Below are positions 10,771-22,230 of a stretch of 64,000 nucleotides of DNA, one piece after another; the first letter of the stretch is position 1; each line of letters opens with the position of its first letter. Below the pieces are notes generated by a model. The model ran no database searches. It was not told the origin of the DNA and saw only the letters and a program-made list of their open reading frames with translations. The translations under genes were made by a program, and so were the position numbers. Source of the DNA: Elasticomyces elasticus (lineage: Eukaryota > Ascomycota > Dothideomycetes > Mycosphaerellales > Teratosphaeriaceae); NCBI GenBank assembly GCA_035926095.1, contig JAVRQT010000006.1, positions 186,001 through 250,000 on the forward strand, in the 5' to 3' direction.

Positions 10771-13587
10771 ATGCTTGAGTTGTTCCGCATTGCAAGTCTC
10801 CTACTTCTAGCGAGCACAGGCTATGCCACTTCTTCAGATGGAGAGGCCAGCGGGACTGAGACAGCGACAGTATCGACAACGGACACATCGACGGTGGTGC
10901 CAGCAAGATCGACTTCCTTTGTGAGCGTCGTGCTGAATTCTCGACCTGGCAACTCGACGTGTAGGAGCGGCACTATCAACTACATCACCCACACATTACC
11001 ACAGCAATGTCTCCGGGCGGATCGGATCCTCGCAAATGCAACTCAGATCCTGCCACCGGTAGCCAAAAACGTCACACGATCGGCAGAGCAGTCCCCAGCA
11101 GCAGTGAAATCGATTGAAAATGTCGACTTGCCGACTTTGGCTACAGTACTTCCAACCAAGCCCAGCAGCGTCCCGGTAGATTCTATTGAATCTCACACGT
11201 CAACTATCAGCCTTATAGCTGTTGCTACGACCATTTCCATTGTCCCCACATCCACAGAGGTAGCTTCAATACTACCGGCTGTCATCGAAGAACCGTCTTT
11301 GTTCGATTCTGCCTCTTTCCTCTCTTTCGAAGAGTGGAAGCAGCAGAATCTCGCCAAGACTGGTCAGTCTGCTGAGAATATTGGCCAAGAGCGCTCCCAA
11401 ACTGGAGGAGACAGGCAGCGTCCGGGTATCAACAATGCTCTTGATACGCTGGGCGAGGATAGCGAGATTGACTTGGACTTTGCCGGATTTGGCAATGCTG
11501 CGGCAGCAGGCGGCTCGCCAAGCGATGGCAGCCATACAGCTGCCTCAAAATCAGATGGTACACAGAGTCCGATGGGCAGTCATTCGAGTCCTCCCACAGC
11601 AAAGCTGAGGTCGAGAGATGCAGGCAAGACGTGCAAAGAGCGGACGAACTACGCATCGTTCGATTGCGCGGCTACTGTCATGAAGCAGAATTCCGAGTGC
11701 AAGCACTCTTCTTCTATTCTCGTCGAAAACAAGGACAGCTATATGCTGAACAAGTGCGCGGCAAGCAACAAATTCTTCATTGTCGAATTATGCAACGACA
11801 TACACATTGATACGATCGTCCTTGCGAATTACGAGTTCTTCTCCAGCATCTTCCGACACTTTCGCGTGTCAGTATCTGATCGCTATCCCGTCAAGGCAGA
11901 CAAGTGGAAGGATCTGGGTACCTTCGAGGCTCGCAACACACGAGAGGTGCAAGCGTTTCTGGTCGAGGAGCCACAGATCTGGGCACGATATTTGCGCATC
12001 GAATTTCTGACGCACTATGGATCCGAGTACTACTGTCCGGTCAGCCTTCTTCGAGTACATGGGAGAACCATGATGCAAGAGTTCAGGCAAGAAGAGGAGA
12101 TGGCTCGAGGCGAGGTTGCTGATGAAGAGCTGGTCTTGGAATCATCAGCTGTTGGGCTCGCAGAGCACCAAGAACCACTGACCGCTACTGACGAAGCCAT
12201 AAAGCCTACAATCCAGGCCATACCGTCCATCGATGGATCTAGCAAATCGATCTCGGAGAGAGCCACTGCACCAATCAGTCCAGCTGCCATAAATTCGACA
12301 TCGACATCGCCGTTGCTCGAACCTGAAATTTCGACAAGTCCTTCTCCGTCTCTACCTGATCTGACGTGCGCCCCATCTCAGACGCTAGCATCAGATGCCT
12401 GGTCTAATATCTCGACTGTACCCAGAACGCCAAGTCTCGAATCCAACAAATTCGATCAACAGACCAGCAGCGGCTCATCGCTGACCTCGTCGTCTACGTC
12501 TTCAGCGACAATCTCATCGCAGCCCAAGTCACCGCTCTCGCCTGCGGCTCAGCCAACTACAAACTCATCGGTAGCCGCAATCAATGCCACCTCGACAGTT
12601 ACCTCCAGTCTCGGACATCTTAACGCAAGCGTCGTGCCTGTAAGCCTCGCCAGCTCTCGAAATGTCACCAGCAGCATATCGACCGGAGCATCCATCGCAG
12701 CCAGCGCTTCGTCAAACAGCACAAGGAGCACATCAACGGCATCCCCAGCGCCTCAAGCATCATCACAAGAATCTTTCTTTAAATCCATATCGAAGCGTCT
12801 CCAGCAACTCGAAAGCAACAGTACCTTGAGTCTACAATACATCGAACAACAGTCTCGTACTCTCCGCGATGCGTTCAACAAGGTCGAGAAACGGCAAATT
12901 TCAGCTACGACGACGTTCCTCGCACAGCTCAACGAAACGGTGATGACTGAGCTGCATGGCTTCAGACAAGCATACGACCAGCTTTGGCAAGGTACGGTCA
13001 TCGAGCTTGAGGGGCAACGTGAGCAGTACCAACGCGAGATGCTGGCGCTGAGCTCACGCTTGACGCTCGTGGCCGACGAGCTGGTCTGGCAGAAGCGCAT
13101 GGGCATCGTGCAGTCTACTCTGCTTCTCGTGTGTCTTGGTCTTGTGCTGTTCGCTCGCCAAGGCAATACAGGGTACATGGAATCAACCTTGGCGCAGCAG
13201 CTGATGAGCAGATCGCAGGCTGCAATACGCTCAGTCTGGGAAAGCGATCCCAATAGTCCGTCATCACCAACAAGCCGGAGTCCGGTCAGCATCTTCCGTC
13301 GCAAGATATGGAGGAGTAGTACTGAGCCTAACGGTGCGATCAGTATGGACGATGAGACGAGACATGTGACCGGGAAGGAAACTTCGGGAGTGCGATTCGA
13401 GCAAACCACAACTGTAGACGCAACACCACCTGGTGATGACGATGAAGGTGATGACTATAGCGAGACGGTGAGCGAAGGCTTGTCGCGGACGCAGAGTAGC
13501 CCGCCGGCACCGGACAGAGGGCTCAAGCGGCCACGAAGCTTAGATCAAGGAAGTCGGAGTGTTAGTCCAAGGCCTCCTGATACATAA
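10771..13587 (+). CDS. SLP1: SUN-like domain ER membrane protein, SLP1 family
   Basis: This is an uninterrupted 938-codon frame. It starts with a signal peptide (LFRIASLLLLASTGYA), followed by a Ser/Thr-rich lumenal stretch. A SUN-like domain lies at about residues 280-435 (TNYASFDCAATVMK, KDSYMLNKC, FIVELCNDIHIDTIVLANYE, YGSEYYCPVSLLRVHG), with paired cysteines typical of the SLP1/OSPT (opossum) branch. A long Ser/Thr-rich linker follows, then a coiled-coil-like region (about 670-770), one transmembrane helix (about 775-800, IVQSTLLLVCLGLVLFA) and a charged cytosolic tail. Yeast Slp1 works with Emp65 to protect soluble ER proteins from degradation. The SUN-like domain position and C-terminal TM match that topology. 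Confidence 0.9.
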   Translation: MLELFRIASLLLLASTGYATSSDGEASGTETATVSTTDTSTVVPARSTSFVSVVLNSRPGNSTCRSGTINYITHTLPQQCLRADRILANATQILPPVAKNVTRSAEQSPAAVKSIENVDLPTLATVLPTKPSSVPVDSIESHTSTISLIAVATTISIVPTSTEVASILPAVIEEPSLFDSASFLSFEEWKQQNLAKTGQSAENIGQERSQTGGDRQRPGINNALDTLGEDSEIDLDFAGFGNAAAAGGSPSDGSHTAASKSDGTQSPMGSHSSPPTAKLRSRDAGKTCKERTNYASFDCAATVMKQNSECKHSSSILVENKDSYMLNKCAASNKFFIVELCNDIHIDTIVLANYEFFSSIFRHFRVSVSDRYPVKADKWKDLGTFEARNTREVQAFLVEEPQIWARYLRIEFLTHYGSEYYCPVSLLRVHGRTMMQEFRQEEEMARGEVADEELVLESSAVGLAEHQEPLTATDEAIKPTIQAIPSIDGSSKSISERATAPISPAAINSTSTSPLLEPEISTSPSPSLPDLTCAPSQTLASDAWSNISTVPRTPSLESNKFDQQTSSGSSLTSSSTSSATISSQPKSPLSPAAQPTTNSSVAAINATSTVTSSLGHLNASVVPVSLASSRNVTSSISTGASIAASASSNSTRSTSTASPAPQASSQESFFKSISKRLQQLESNSTLSLQYIEQQSRTLRDAFNKVEKRQISATTTFLAQLNETVMTELHGFRQAYDQLWQGTVIELEGQREQYQREMLALSSRLTLVADELVWQKRMGIVQSTLLLVCLGLVLFARQGNTGYMESTLAQQLMSRSQAAIRSVWESDPNSPSSPTSRSPVSIFRRKIWRSSTEPNGAISMDDETRHVTGKETSGVRFEQTTTVDATPPGDDDEGDDYSETVSEGLSRTQSSPPAPDRGLKRPRSLDQGSRSVSPRPPDT

Positions 13588-13834
13588 AGCATAACGACAA
13601 GTCTGCTATTCAGTCCTCTTCGTTCCCTTTGAACTCAGTCTCATGTTTACGCACTAGTGCGCACCGATTGGAAGCCGGAAGTGTCCTCTTCCTGCTGCCA
13701 CTTTCATTCATTACTATCGTGGCTCATCTCGTTCACCTGCCCATTCCCATTCTGATCCCTTGCGCGCCTAACGCCTATTTTTGAGGGTATCATAACCTTG
13801 CGTGCTCTCATTGCATCTCGTCCAGTCTCTGCAT

Positions 13835-14458
13835 CTAATCACTGCTGCAGCACCCACGGCATCCACAGCTGACGCACTCAATCTCCTGGTCCTCCTTCAA
13901 CTGCTTGCGCGGCACGCGACATACGCATGTGCTGTTGAAGTTTGTCTCCTTGGTCTGGATACACCGTAGGCAACACAACTACATCATAAATTAGTATATT
14001 ACGACAGACTGCGAGACCTGGCTGTACACACCTTCTCATAACCCTGCTTCTTCCACTTGGCAATCAGATTTGCGTCAGCATATCCATTTTTCAACAGCCA
14101 ATCGTATAGCTGCTTGGTGATTGCCTCCTTCTCATAGTATAATTCGTAGATATATCGAGAGCCTGAAATGCGATACAGTCAGTACACCTCCACGCATGCC
14201 CGTGCAACCGCTTCAAGGTCAAAGAGAAGGGCCTCTCACCTTAGCGGTCCAGGCGGTTCTTCACGCTCCAAGCCCAATATACGTACGCTGATGCGTGATC
14301 TGGAAGATGGGCCACTGCATCTCGTGCTTCTTGCGACCCTCGTGGCTCGCATTTTCCGCATCCTTCATTTTGTTGGAGAACTCGAGAAGTGTGTCCTCGA
14401 TGTCGTCAAAGCCGTCTGGCGGAGGCTTGCGCGTCTTTGCGCTCCGGATTGCAGGCAT
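13835..14458 (-). CDS. BUD31: pre-mRNA splicing factor BUD31 (G10 family)
   Basis: BUD31/Cwc14 is a small zinc-cluster protein of the activated spliceosome (NineTeen-related complex). Three exons on the minus strand: 14458-14287, 14162-14032 and 13978-13835, total 148 residues, as expected for the family. It starts MPAIRSAKTRKPPPDGFDDI. The cysteine-rich C-terminal half is intact: CCLRCIQTKETNFNSTCVC and CVSCGCRGCCSSD at the very end. The introns (14163-14286, 13979-14031) end in cag and tag. It is head-to-head with CBP80, 400 nt apart. Confidence 0.95.
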
Positions 14459-14858
14459 GATTGAGACCTTTGTGTATGCTTTCAGTCGCAAGGTTAGTGA
14501 GTGTCTCGAGAGTATGTACGAGAGGTGAAGCGCGGGGCAAATTCGGGAGTGAGCTTGTCTGCCAAAACTGACGCTCGCTTCTGTCACTCGACGTAGTAAT
14601 GTGAATGGATCACGATGATAAATTATTGCAGAATCAGCTCACTTCTACAAAGTTCTGAAAGCCTCTCTACCTTTTGATACCGAATAGTGACCCTCGACAT
14701 TCCGTTGCCAGGAGAGCCAGCGATTCGCAACGCTCGAGTCGAAAGTCGAAAGCCACGCCAACCATTTCGTCAACTCTGCTCGCAAGCTTCCACGCGCCTC
14801 ACTTCAGCATCAAACACCAACATCTTCCTCCAACCTCTCCTCAACATTCAGCGCAAAC
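14459..14858. promoter_or_regulatory. divergent BUD31 / CBP80 promoter region
   Basis: A 400-nt interval between start codons of two divergently transcribed pre-mRNA processing genes. No specific binding site was identified. Confidence 0.5.
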
Positions 14859-17547
14859 ATGGCGGACACTGATACGCGACGCGACTATGGTGGCGGTGGA
14901 GGCTTCCGACAGAACGGTGGAGGTGGTAGAGGTGGCTACGGCAATAAAAGGAAGCGAGGAAGAGGTATCACTTTGCACCGCGATTATCATTGAGCGCATA
15001 CTAACGACTTGACACCAGAGGACGACGACTTCGAGCAGGGGCGACCCGACCGGCGACCTCGCCACTCCGAGCCACCACCTGGAACACGATTGAGACGAGG
15101 TAAGCTTGTGACCCCTTAGATTGAAGTCCAACGGCTAAGTCTGCATCGTGCAGCCCTCCTCGAGATCGGAGACGATCCACTTCGGCTACCGCAAGAGGTT
15201 GCGCAGAACGCTGCCAAGCTTGCCGCAGAGAACTACGAGGATGAGTTCGTGCGCGACACCTTCAGTACCATCGCGCTAAAGCTGGCTGTCGAGCAGCCCT
15301 TCAAGATTCCTATTATCGCCGGTGTCATACAGTATGCGAATGCAGAGAATAGTGAGGTGGCGAAGGATGTCATTAGCAAAGCTGGACCGCAGCTGCAAGA
15401 ATATTTGGACGCTGGACAATGGCGCGAGTTCAAGCTCATGCTCAGACTCGTCGCATGCCTGAGCCCGCTGTACGAGGAGGATGGTGTGCTACCTATGCTG
15501 GATGAGCTGTTCAATCGAGCGGTTGATCTGCAGACAGCCACTCCGGAAGACACAGTCGGACTCGAGCTGGTCAAGATCATTCTTCTAACCATCCCATACC
15601 TTCTTGCCGCCAACCCGGATGCTGCACTACAGCAAGCCACGAGCGTTTTCCTCGAAAGGACGGAAATCATTGCTTCTGCGCCAAACCCGCTTGAGCCACT
15701 TGTGGATCCTTACCCCGACAACAATGCCCAGGACGAACGGCCGATGGCTTGCTCCAGCGTCATATCACTTCTACAACTTCAGCTGCGAGACGAGGAGAGT
15801 AACGGATGGCCGCTGAAATGTATACCGCGAGTGTACGATCCCAATTTCAAGCAGGTCGATCCAAACAGCGATGCGACGGAGGAAGCGAACGGCAATGGCG
15901 AAACGAAGGAGCCAACGAAGCATTCTTTCCCCTCTATCGTTGTTCCAGCGACGATCAATCCTGGACTCAAAGCCCTCTTCCCTGACCTGTACTTCTCCCT
16001 CTTCGCCGATCAGGAGATCGAATCGGTGCCATCGACTACTAGCATCGCCGCCTGCGTCATTCGCGACGCCATCCTCGACACGGTTAACATCCTCGACTTC
16101 AATCGCAACGCCACTGCCCGCTTCCTGAACGACATCGACTGCTACTGGTCACCCGACACCTTCGTCAAGCGAGCGACGGCCTTTGACAAGCTTCGTGACA
16201 TGCCCGCAGGAAAGCCTACATGGAAACCTGAGGATGTCATCATAGACGCCATCTTTTCACAGATCTTCCAGTTGCCGACTCCGGAGCACAGATTGGTGTA
16301 CTACCACTCGCTGATCACGGAGTCCTGCAAGATTTCGCCCGGCGCTATCGCACCCAGCTTAGGGCGAGCGATTCGCTTCCTGTTCCGCGCCGTTGACTCG
16401 ATGGACATGGAGCTGATGTATAGGTTCATGGACTGGTTCGGCCACCATTTGAGCAACTTTGAGTTCAGGTGGAAGTGGGCTGAGTGGTGAGTCTTCGTAT
16501 TGTGGTAATTTTCACGTGCATGTTTAATGTGTTTGCAGGATTCCTGAGCTGGAATTGTCTACGCTTTCGCCGAAGAAAGCATTCATTATCGGGACTTTGG
16601 AGAAGGAAATCCAGCTTTCCTTCGCAAAACGCGTGCGCGACACGCTGCCTACCGACTACCATCCTCTCATCCCGGCCAGCAAGGAGAACGAAGTACCACA
16701 ATTCAAGTACAACGACGACACCGTCCCGTACGCGAAAGAAGGCCGCGAGGTGCTGCTTATGCTCCGAAAGAAGTCTGCAGAAGAAGACATCCAGACTGTA
16801 CTCACCGCCGTGCAGGAACAAGCGACCGCTCATGGCGTTCACGATCCCCTGGTTCCAAGCACCGACATCTACATGACCTCCATCCTCTCGATCGGCTCAA
16901 AGTCCTTATCTCACGTGCTCTCCACTATCGACCGCTGCAAGGATAGACTCCTGGCCGTTGGCAGCCAGTCGGAGCTCGCACGTCGCCAGATCATCACCTC
17001 TGTCGTGGACTTTTGGGCTGATCATCCCGGAACTGCAGTCAACATCGTGGACAAGCTTTTGAACTACACCATCGTGACGCCCATGGCTGTCGTTCAATGG
17101 GCGCTACAGGATCGCATCGATCGTGGCCGGGCGCTGGCAAGTCTGCAAACCTACGAGCTGGTGTCGATCACGATGTTCAAGGTCACCAATCGCGTGCGGC
17201 AGGTTCTGCGTGAGCGCAACAACATGAATCTGCCGTACGAGCAGCGTCAGCAGATCGATGATGCGCTGCCGCGCGAACGCCAAGGCATGCGGGATCTCTT
17301 CGCGGCGATCGAGGATGCTGTGGCGGTGGTTGCGGCAGGCGCGCAGGATGAGATGGTGGAGCGGTATGATGATGGTAGTGCCGAAGAGGAGACTGTGAAG
17401 ATGTGGGGTCAGAAGTGGTTGCGGGTATGGCGACGGAAGGCCGCAGTCGAGGAGGCAGTGGTTGGAGAGGCGAACATTGGCCCACTCGAGGAGCCAGTGC
17501 CAGAAGCCGTGGTGGAAGAAGATGGAGACATGGATCAAGTTTCTTAG
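14859..17547 (+). CDS. CBP80: nuclear cap-binding protein large subunit (CBP80/STO1)
   Basis: CBP80 pairs with CBP20 to bind the m7G cap of nascent transcripts and link capping to splicing, export and decay. Four exons: 14859-14964, 15019-15099, 15154-16486 and 16539-17547, giving 842 residues. The N-terminus is Gly/Arg-rich with the basic run NKRKRGRE, a likely nuclear signal. The MIF4G-type helical repeats begin at ALLEIGDDPLRLPQEV and continue through NYEDEFVRDTF, QPFKIPIIAGVIQYAN and VKIILLTIPYLL. The last intron (16487-16538) splits a Trp codon in WKWAEWIPELE. The three introns are 52-54 nt. The C-terminal 60 residues are acidic. Confidence 0.94.
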
Positions 17548-20500
17548 GTTACATGAATGCTGTGCATTGAATGCCCTACCAATCCGTTGCAATGGATAGC
17601 GCTGAGCGTAAAGTGTCTTGCACAACACATACTGCGATCACAGACCTTCACAATAATAAGGAGAGAGCCTGGCCTGCTCTCGGAATGCTGCGAGGGTGGT
17701 CAACGTCGGCTCTCAGTCGGTTGAGGACCATGCAAATGATTTGGCAAGTTCACCAGACTCTGATCACACGACGCTATGGCGATAGTGCGCCGAGGGAAAT
17801 CAGATGGCTTCTCCGGCAGACTGGCAGAACATCACAACTCGACAGGCCGCCTCCGCTGCTCGACGTTGGAGCAGTCACCGAGGCACTTTGTTGTATCTTC
17901 TTGGGTATACGCTCTGGACAAGTCCGTAGTCCAACCGAAGTCGACCTTCGCGGGCTACAGCTTCGTGGCGGATCAGATCATGGCCCCTCGTGGAAGACTT
18001 GAGCGACTGGAGTACGTGCCTCGGCGTTGATGAACCGTGGCAATAGTCATCATTGGGGGCTCTTGGCGAGAGCCGATTGTGCAAATTCTCCTTCTAGATC
18101 CTCCAGCCGAATCATCGTCCACTTATGAGCTACAATAGCAACTGAGACCTAGTATCACCATACCATCATCAGGTAGGGCATCGTGGCGGCTGTACCGTGT
18201 CGCGTGACGTCGGAGCATTAACCACAGCCACATCGCTGCTCAGTTCCCGTCTTGTGTGAAAAGTACCAGCCTTGGCATAAACGATGAGCGTAATACCTGC
18301 GAACACAAGACATGTCAAATAGTAACACCGACTGTCTTCTACTACTGTATCGTGGCGCTTGTCATGCGTTCGTTCGCCAAGCCGTGTTTCTCTTGCTATA
18401 CGCATACCGTAGACCTGTGCCGCCCCATCGCCTCCGGAAGAGCCTCCGTGAGTAAGTGGAGTGCAATAGTATCGTAGGGTCGCATTGCAGCTGCCTTACC
18501 AGAGATCACTGGCGGTCCAGACGTGATGAGACGTGATATCTCGTGTTCGTGCGACTGCGTTGGCTTGCGGTCGTGCTGGAAGACAGCTACCACCGGGAAT
18601 ACGCTGCTGAGAGCGATTGCTGCGCCTTTGGCAGTGCGAAACGCCGAGGAAATTCGTGGCGGTGCTGGTGCTGAACCGGGCTCCGAGGAGAATCCTTCGC
18701 GATCGGTACTTACCGTTGCCAGACAAGATGAGCAACTGGGGCGATTGGCCGCCTTGACGAGATCTGCGGTCGTGGGTCAAGGCTCTGCATTGCCCTGTCC
18801 TGGGGTCACCTGGCGAGATCGCAGTCGCAGAAGATATTCTGACCAGGCAGCATGTAGCAACCGCAGGAACACCGGCAAAGCCTGATCTATGACGCCCATT
18901 GCCCCGGAGTTTCAGCAGCGCAAGCTGCTGTGACAGGCGCGCAGCACGTTGCGGCGTTTTACGGAAGGGCGTCCAGAGTTCGAGGACGCCGCGTGCCGCG
19001 GAAGGTTGCAGAGTCTGCCCGCAAAGCATCCGGCTACAGCTGCAGATTTGGCGCGAAGAGCTCAAAGTCGTTGCTCAGACCACGAATGACAGTCCGTTCA
19101 GGCCGCCTGGGCATGCGGGCTCACTAGTCATGTCCGACCGCGTCCCTGGCTCCCTGCTCCACGATGAGCAGCTGGCCTGCGCGACGTCCGCGCTTGTCCT
19201 CTTCGCTATCGAAGGGTCGAACGCTAGGAGAAAGAGGCCGAGGCCCTGCCAGTGGTCGATGCAGATTCTGTCAGGTTTGCCAGTGTCCATGCTACGGTAG
19301 CTTGACGGCCACTACGCGTCTGTGGCTGCCGTACTGACTACTCGAAACAACATTCGCACGTTGAAACGCAGAAAGTCGCAGCAGCGCAAAAGGTACTTTA
19401 GACGACTGCTGACTCGCCAAGCCGGATATCGAGAGCAAGCAGCGCGACCCGGATCTGCGTTGCCGTTTGACCTGGTCGTGCACAAGGTTCGACCTCACAT
19501 AGAAAACAACCACAGCACATCCCCCCGCAGCAGCTGCGAGATAGCATTGCGGGACGCCGAAAGCCAGTTGTCCGCCAAGTAACTCCCTGGACTTCCGCCT
19601 TCCTCCTACGACGAAGCGCAACGCCAAGTGAAGGTCGCTCGTGTGAAGCCAACGCGTCGTCGCTGGAGTGGTCATTCGGACCGAGCATATCTGAGCTGAC
19701 GTCTCCGGTGAATTGGAATAATAAACAGGAGAGGGGCTGGACGTTGGTGAGTGCAACGGCTCGAGCCTTCCGGAAAGATCGACAGGGTAAGTCTATTGAC
19801 ACAGTCACATTGATTATGTCAAATATAGTTGCGCGGCGACTGATGGTGAACGAGTACTGAAATTCGTCAAACAGCGATCTCAACTTCGCGCATCAGCGGA
19901 GGCAAGTGGAGTCCCTCCCGTCAATCCTGCTGGCCGACTGGTCTGTGGCACAAGCCGCTAGTTGTCGCCAGTAGTGCCGGCAGCTTCGCACCTCTCGACG
20001 ACGACCTCCTTCCAACTCCTTGTGAAAAGCTGGTCACCAGCACCTGCTCGTCTCTCACTGGACCGTCGCGCCCCTCAACAGTCTTCATTCGGTATGTTTT
20101 CACGAGACGAAGCTTCATATGTATTGCATTACATTATCGCTGACCTCTGGAGTAGACCCGCGCAGACCTCTAGTTCAGCGGAGCAAGCCGTTACCAATAT
20201 CGCATCGATCCTGGTGTCATCCAACTCTATTATTCAAGACCAGGTACGAATCAAACTCTGTTGCTTTATGCTTAACCACTCCATCGTGACGCATGTCGCA
20301 CGGATGCTCAAATTACGACCGTTCCCAGACAGCTTGATTGACTTCTGGCAAGATTCGCTCTTGTCAACCTTCACCCTATTCCTCCACGTCTGCAAGCAAC
20401 CTTGAGCCTCTGTTGACTTTGACAGGACCTTAGAGTTACTGTATACCCTTACACCCTTCGACACGTTCACAACGCGACGCCTCTACGCTGAATCATAGCT

Positions 20501-20631
20501 GCTGTTGACGGCAGGACGACGGTCACAACTCTGAGTAGCTACGCAAGCCATCATCATCAACGGACGGCAGTACGCGATTGAATTCGCGAGTCTACAACAG
20601 GTAGAACCTCCCATCGACGGTTCACGACGCC
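17548..20631. other. 3.1 kb gene-free region upstream of the WOPR regulator
   Basis: No credible gene was found on either strand. Open frames here (for example 18496-19065 minus, 18523-18885 plus, 19398-19883 minus) are short, overlap one another and match no family. The right end (about 20.0-20.6 kb) holds canonical intron signals without a matching coding frame, so the simplest reading is a long regulatory region with a spliced 5' leader for the WOPR gene. Confidence 0.5.
20092..20155 (+). promoter_or_regulatory. possible 5'-leader intron of the WOPR gene
   Basis: The segment starts gtatgt, has a branch-like cgctgacc about 15 nt before its end, and ends agtag. It lies about 480 nt upstream of the WOPR start codon with no long coding frame around it. 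A second candidate begins gtacga at about 20243 and ends ccag near 20330. Inferred from splice signals only. Confidence 0.4.
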
Positions 20632-22230
20632 ATGAGTGGTGGTGGAGCGGGACCGCTGGTCCCAACCTTCCATGGCTTTGTACAGAACACTATGGATGGG
20701 CTGGTCCTGTTCGAGGCTTGCCTGAGTGGAAAGTTGCACCATGTGCCACGCCGACCTCACGACAGAGAGAGAAGCTCTCTTATCAAGAGCGGCAGCATCT
20801 TCATCTACGAAGAAAACGCGTCTGGCATCAAGAGGTGGACCGACGGTGTTGCCTGGAGTCCCAGTCGCATCCTTGGAAACTTCTTGATCTATCGCGAGCT
20901 TGAGAAGCCTTTTCCACCGGGTGAGAAAAAGCGCGCCATCAAGCGCAAGCGCGCAACTGCACCTGGCGAGCCTTATCCACGGCGAGACTCCGACGAGAGC
21001 AACGGCGTCGAGCTCAACACGCCGCTATCACCACCGGCGTCAAACACCGGCGAAGCAAAGCCAATTGAAACCCCTGGCACGGATCTGGAGAAGGACGCGG
21101 AGCGCGCCCTCATCGGGTCGCTGGTCGACAGTTATGGCTTTCGACCTGAAGGCCTAGTCAAGAAGACCATGAGTGTATCAGTCAATGGAATATCGCATCA
21201 CATGGTGAGCTACTACAAAGTGGACGATGTCAAGAACAACCAGCTTCCAAGGCCATTGTCAGATCCGCGACTGGCAAACATCTCTGTACGTCCCGAGCTC
21301 TACCTCAAGCAGAATTTCAGGGCGCCGGTCGAAGAGACCGAGCAGTATGCAATCGACAGCAACATGAACGCTCATCCACATCCGATGTACTCATCTCTGG
21401 TTGGTGGCTACGGTGGTGTCCGACCTGGACAGTACATGGGACAGCCATATACCTCGCTGTATGGTATGCAAGCTACCACTGCCCCTGTGTATGGCGCAAT
21501 GACGGGCACATCCTGGCCAACACAGCAAGCTCCCGGTGGAGCGGTCTCGTATGGACACCGGACATACAACGGCCAGCCGTATCCGACGAACAATTATTAC
21601 CAGAACCAAGCAGGCACAAGTCCGAATCCGGCGGTGAAGACCGAGACCCAGCATACAGGCGCACAAGCCTCAGCGTACAATGCGCAATATGCGTCGAACT
21701 ATGCGAGCATGCCACGTAATGACACTCAAACGACCATGATGCAGCCGCCATACCAAACACCGCAGCAAGCGGCGTCCTCTTTCGGCTCAATGAGCGCCCA
21801 CAACGCCCGGTCTTCATACGGGACCATTATGAGCAGTCCTGCGAGCCATGGCCAATCTCAGCAAACGTACCCGAGTGCCTCATCGCAACAGTACCCTGTG
21901 CGCTCTCCAGCGCCGTCACATTCGATGCACAGCGCGCCGTCTGGTGGTGTTGCGCAGTCACCTCACACAGGTCTCGCGACTCCTCTTCCTGCAACGCACA
22001 CCAATACTTCTGCCACCGATCCCCATATGTCGTACCGGAACGCACCCTACCCAGTGCAGGCTCCTCAGTCCAACCACGTCACGCCTGACATGAATGGCCT
22101 TTCCATCAACGGGAACTCTGGCTATGCCGCACAGGTCCAGAATGGGCATAGCTACCAGAACTATGACACGTCCACGCAGCCATACCGCGGGTCGATGAGC
22201 ACTTCTGCGTCTGTCCAATACGGGCCGTAG
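20632..22230 (+). CDS. WOPR-domain (Gti1/Pac2 family) transcriptional regulator, Wor1/Ryp1/Sge1-like
   Basis: WOPR proteins are fungal DNA-binding master switches (Wor1 white-opaque switching, Ryp1 dimorphism, Sge1/Wor1 control of effector and secondary-metabolite genes). This 532-residue single-exon gene has both halves of the domain. WOPRa (about residues 8-105) contains TFHGFVQNTMDGLVLFEACL, RSGSIFIYEE-type residues and KRWTDGVAWSPSRILGNFLIY; WOPRb (about 155-225) contains LIGSLVDSYGFRPEGLVKKT and LPRPLSDPRLANI. A basic run KKRAIKRKR lies between them. The C-terminal 300 residues are low complexity, rich in Gln, Ser, Tyr, Pro and Asn, as is usual in the family. Full-length WOPR proteins with this tail are the Wor1/Ryp1 type rather than the short Pac2 type. 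Confidence 0.93.
   Translation: MSGGGAGPLVPTFHGFVQNTMDGLVLFEACLSGKLHHVPRRPHDRERSSLIKSGSIFIYEENASGIKRWTDGVAWSPSRILGNFLIYRELEKPFPPGEKKRAIKRKRATAPGEPYPRRDSDESNGVELNTPLSPPASNTGEAKPIETPGTDLEKDAERALIGSLVDSYGFRPEGLVKKTMSVSVNGISHHMVSYYKVDDVKNNQLPRPLSDPRLANISVRPELYLKQNFRAPVEETEQYAIDSNMNAHPHPMYSSLVGGYGGVRPGQYMGQPYTSLYGMQATTAPVYGAMTGTSWPTQQAPGGAVSYGHRTYNGQPYPTNNYYQNQAGTSPNPAVKTETQHTGAQASAYNAQYASNYASMPRNDTQTTMMQPPYQTPQQAASSFGSMSAHNARSSYGTIMSSPASHGQSQQTYPSASSQQYPVRSPAPSHSMHSAPSGGVAQSPHTGLATPLPATHTNTSATDPHMSYRNAPYPVQAPQSNHVTPDMNGLSINGNSGYAAQVQNGHSYQNYDTSTQPYRGSMSTSASVQYGP

Noticed and set aside
12753..13409. 218-codon antisense frame opposite SLP1
   Set aside because: Overlaps the coiled coil and membrane helix of SLP1 and has no recognisable features.
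18496..19883. Several 120-190 codon frames upstream of the WOPR gene
   Set aside because: They overlap on both strands, are Arg/Ser/Cys-rich and match no family; more likely long regulatory DNA.
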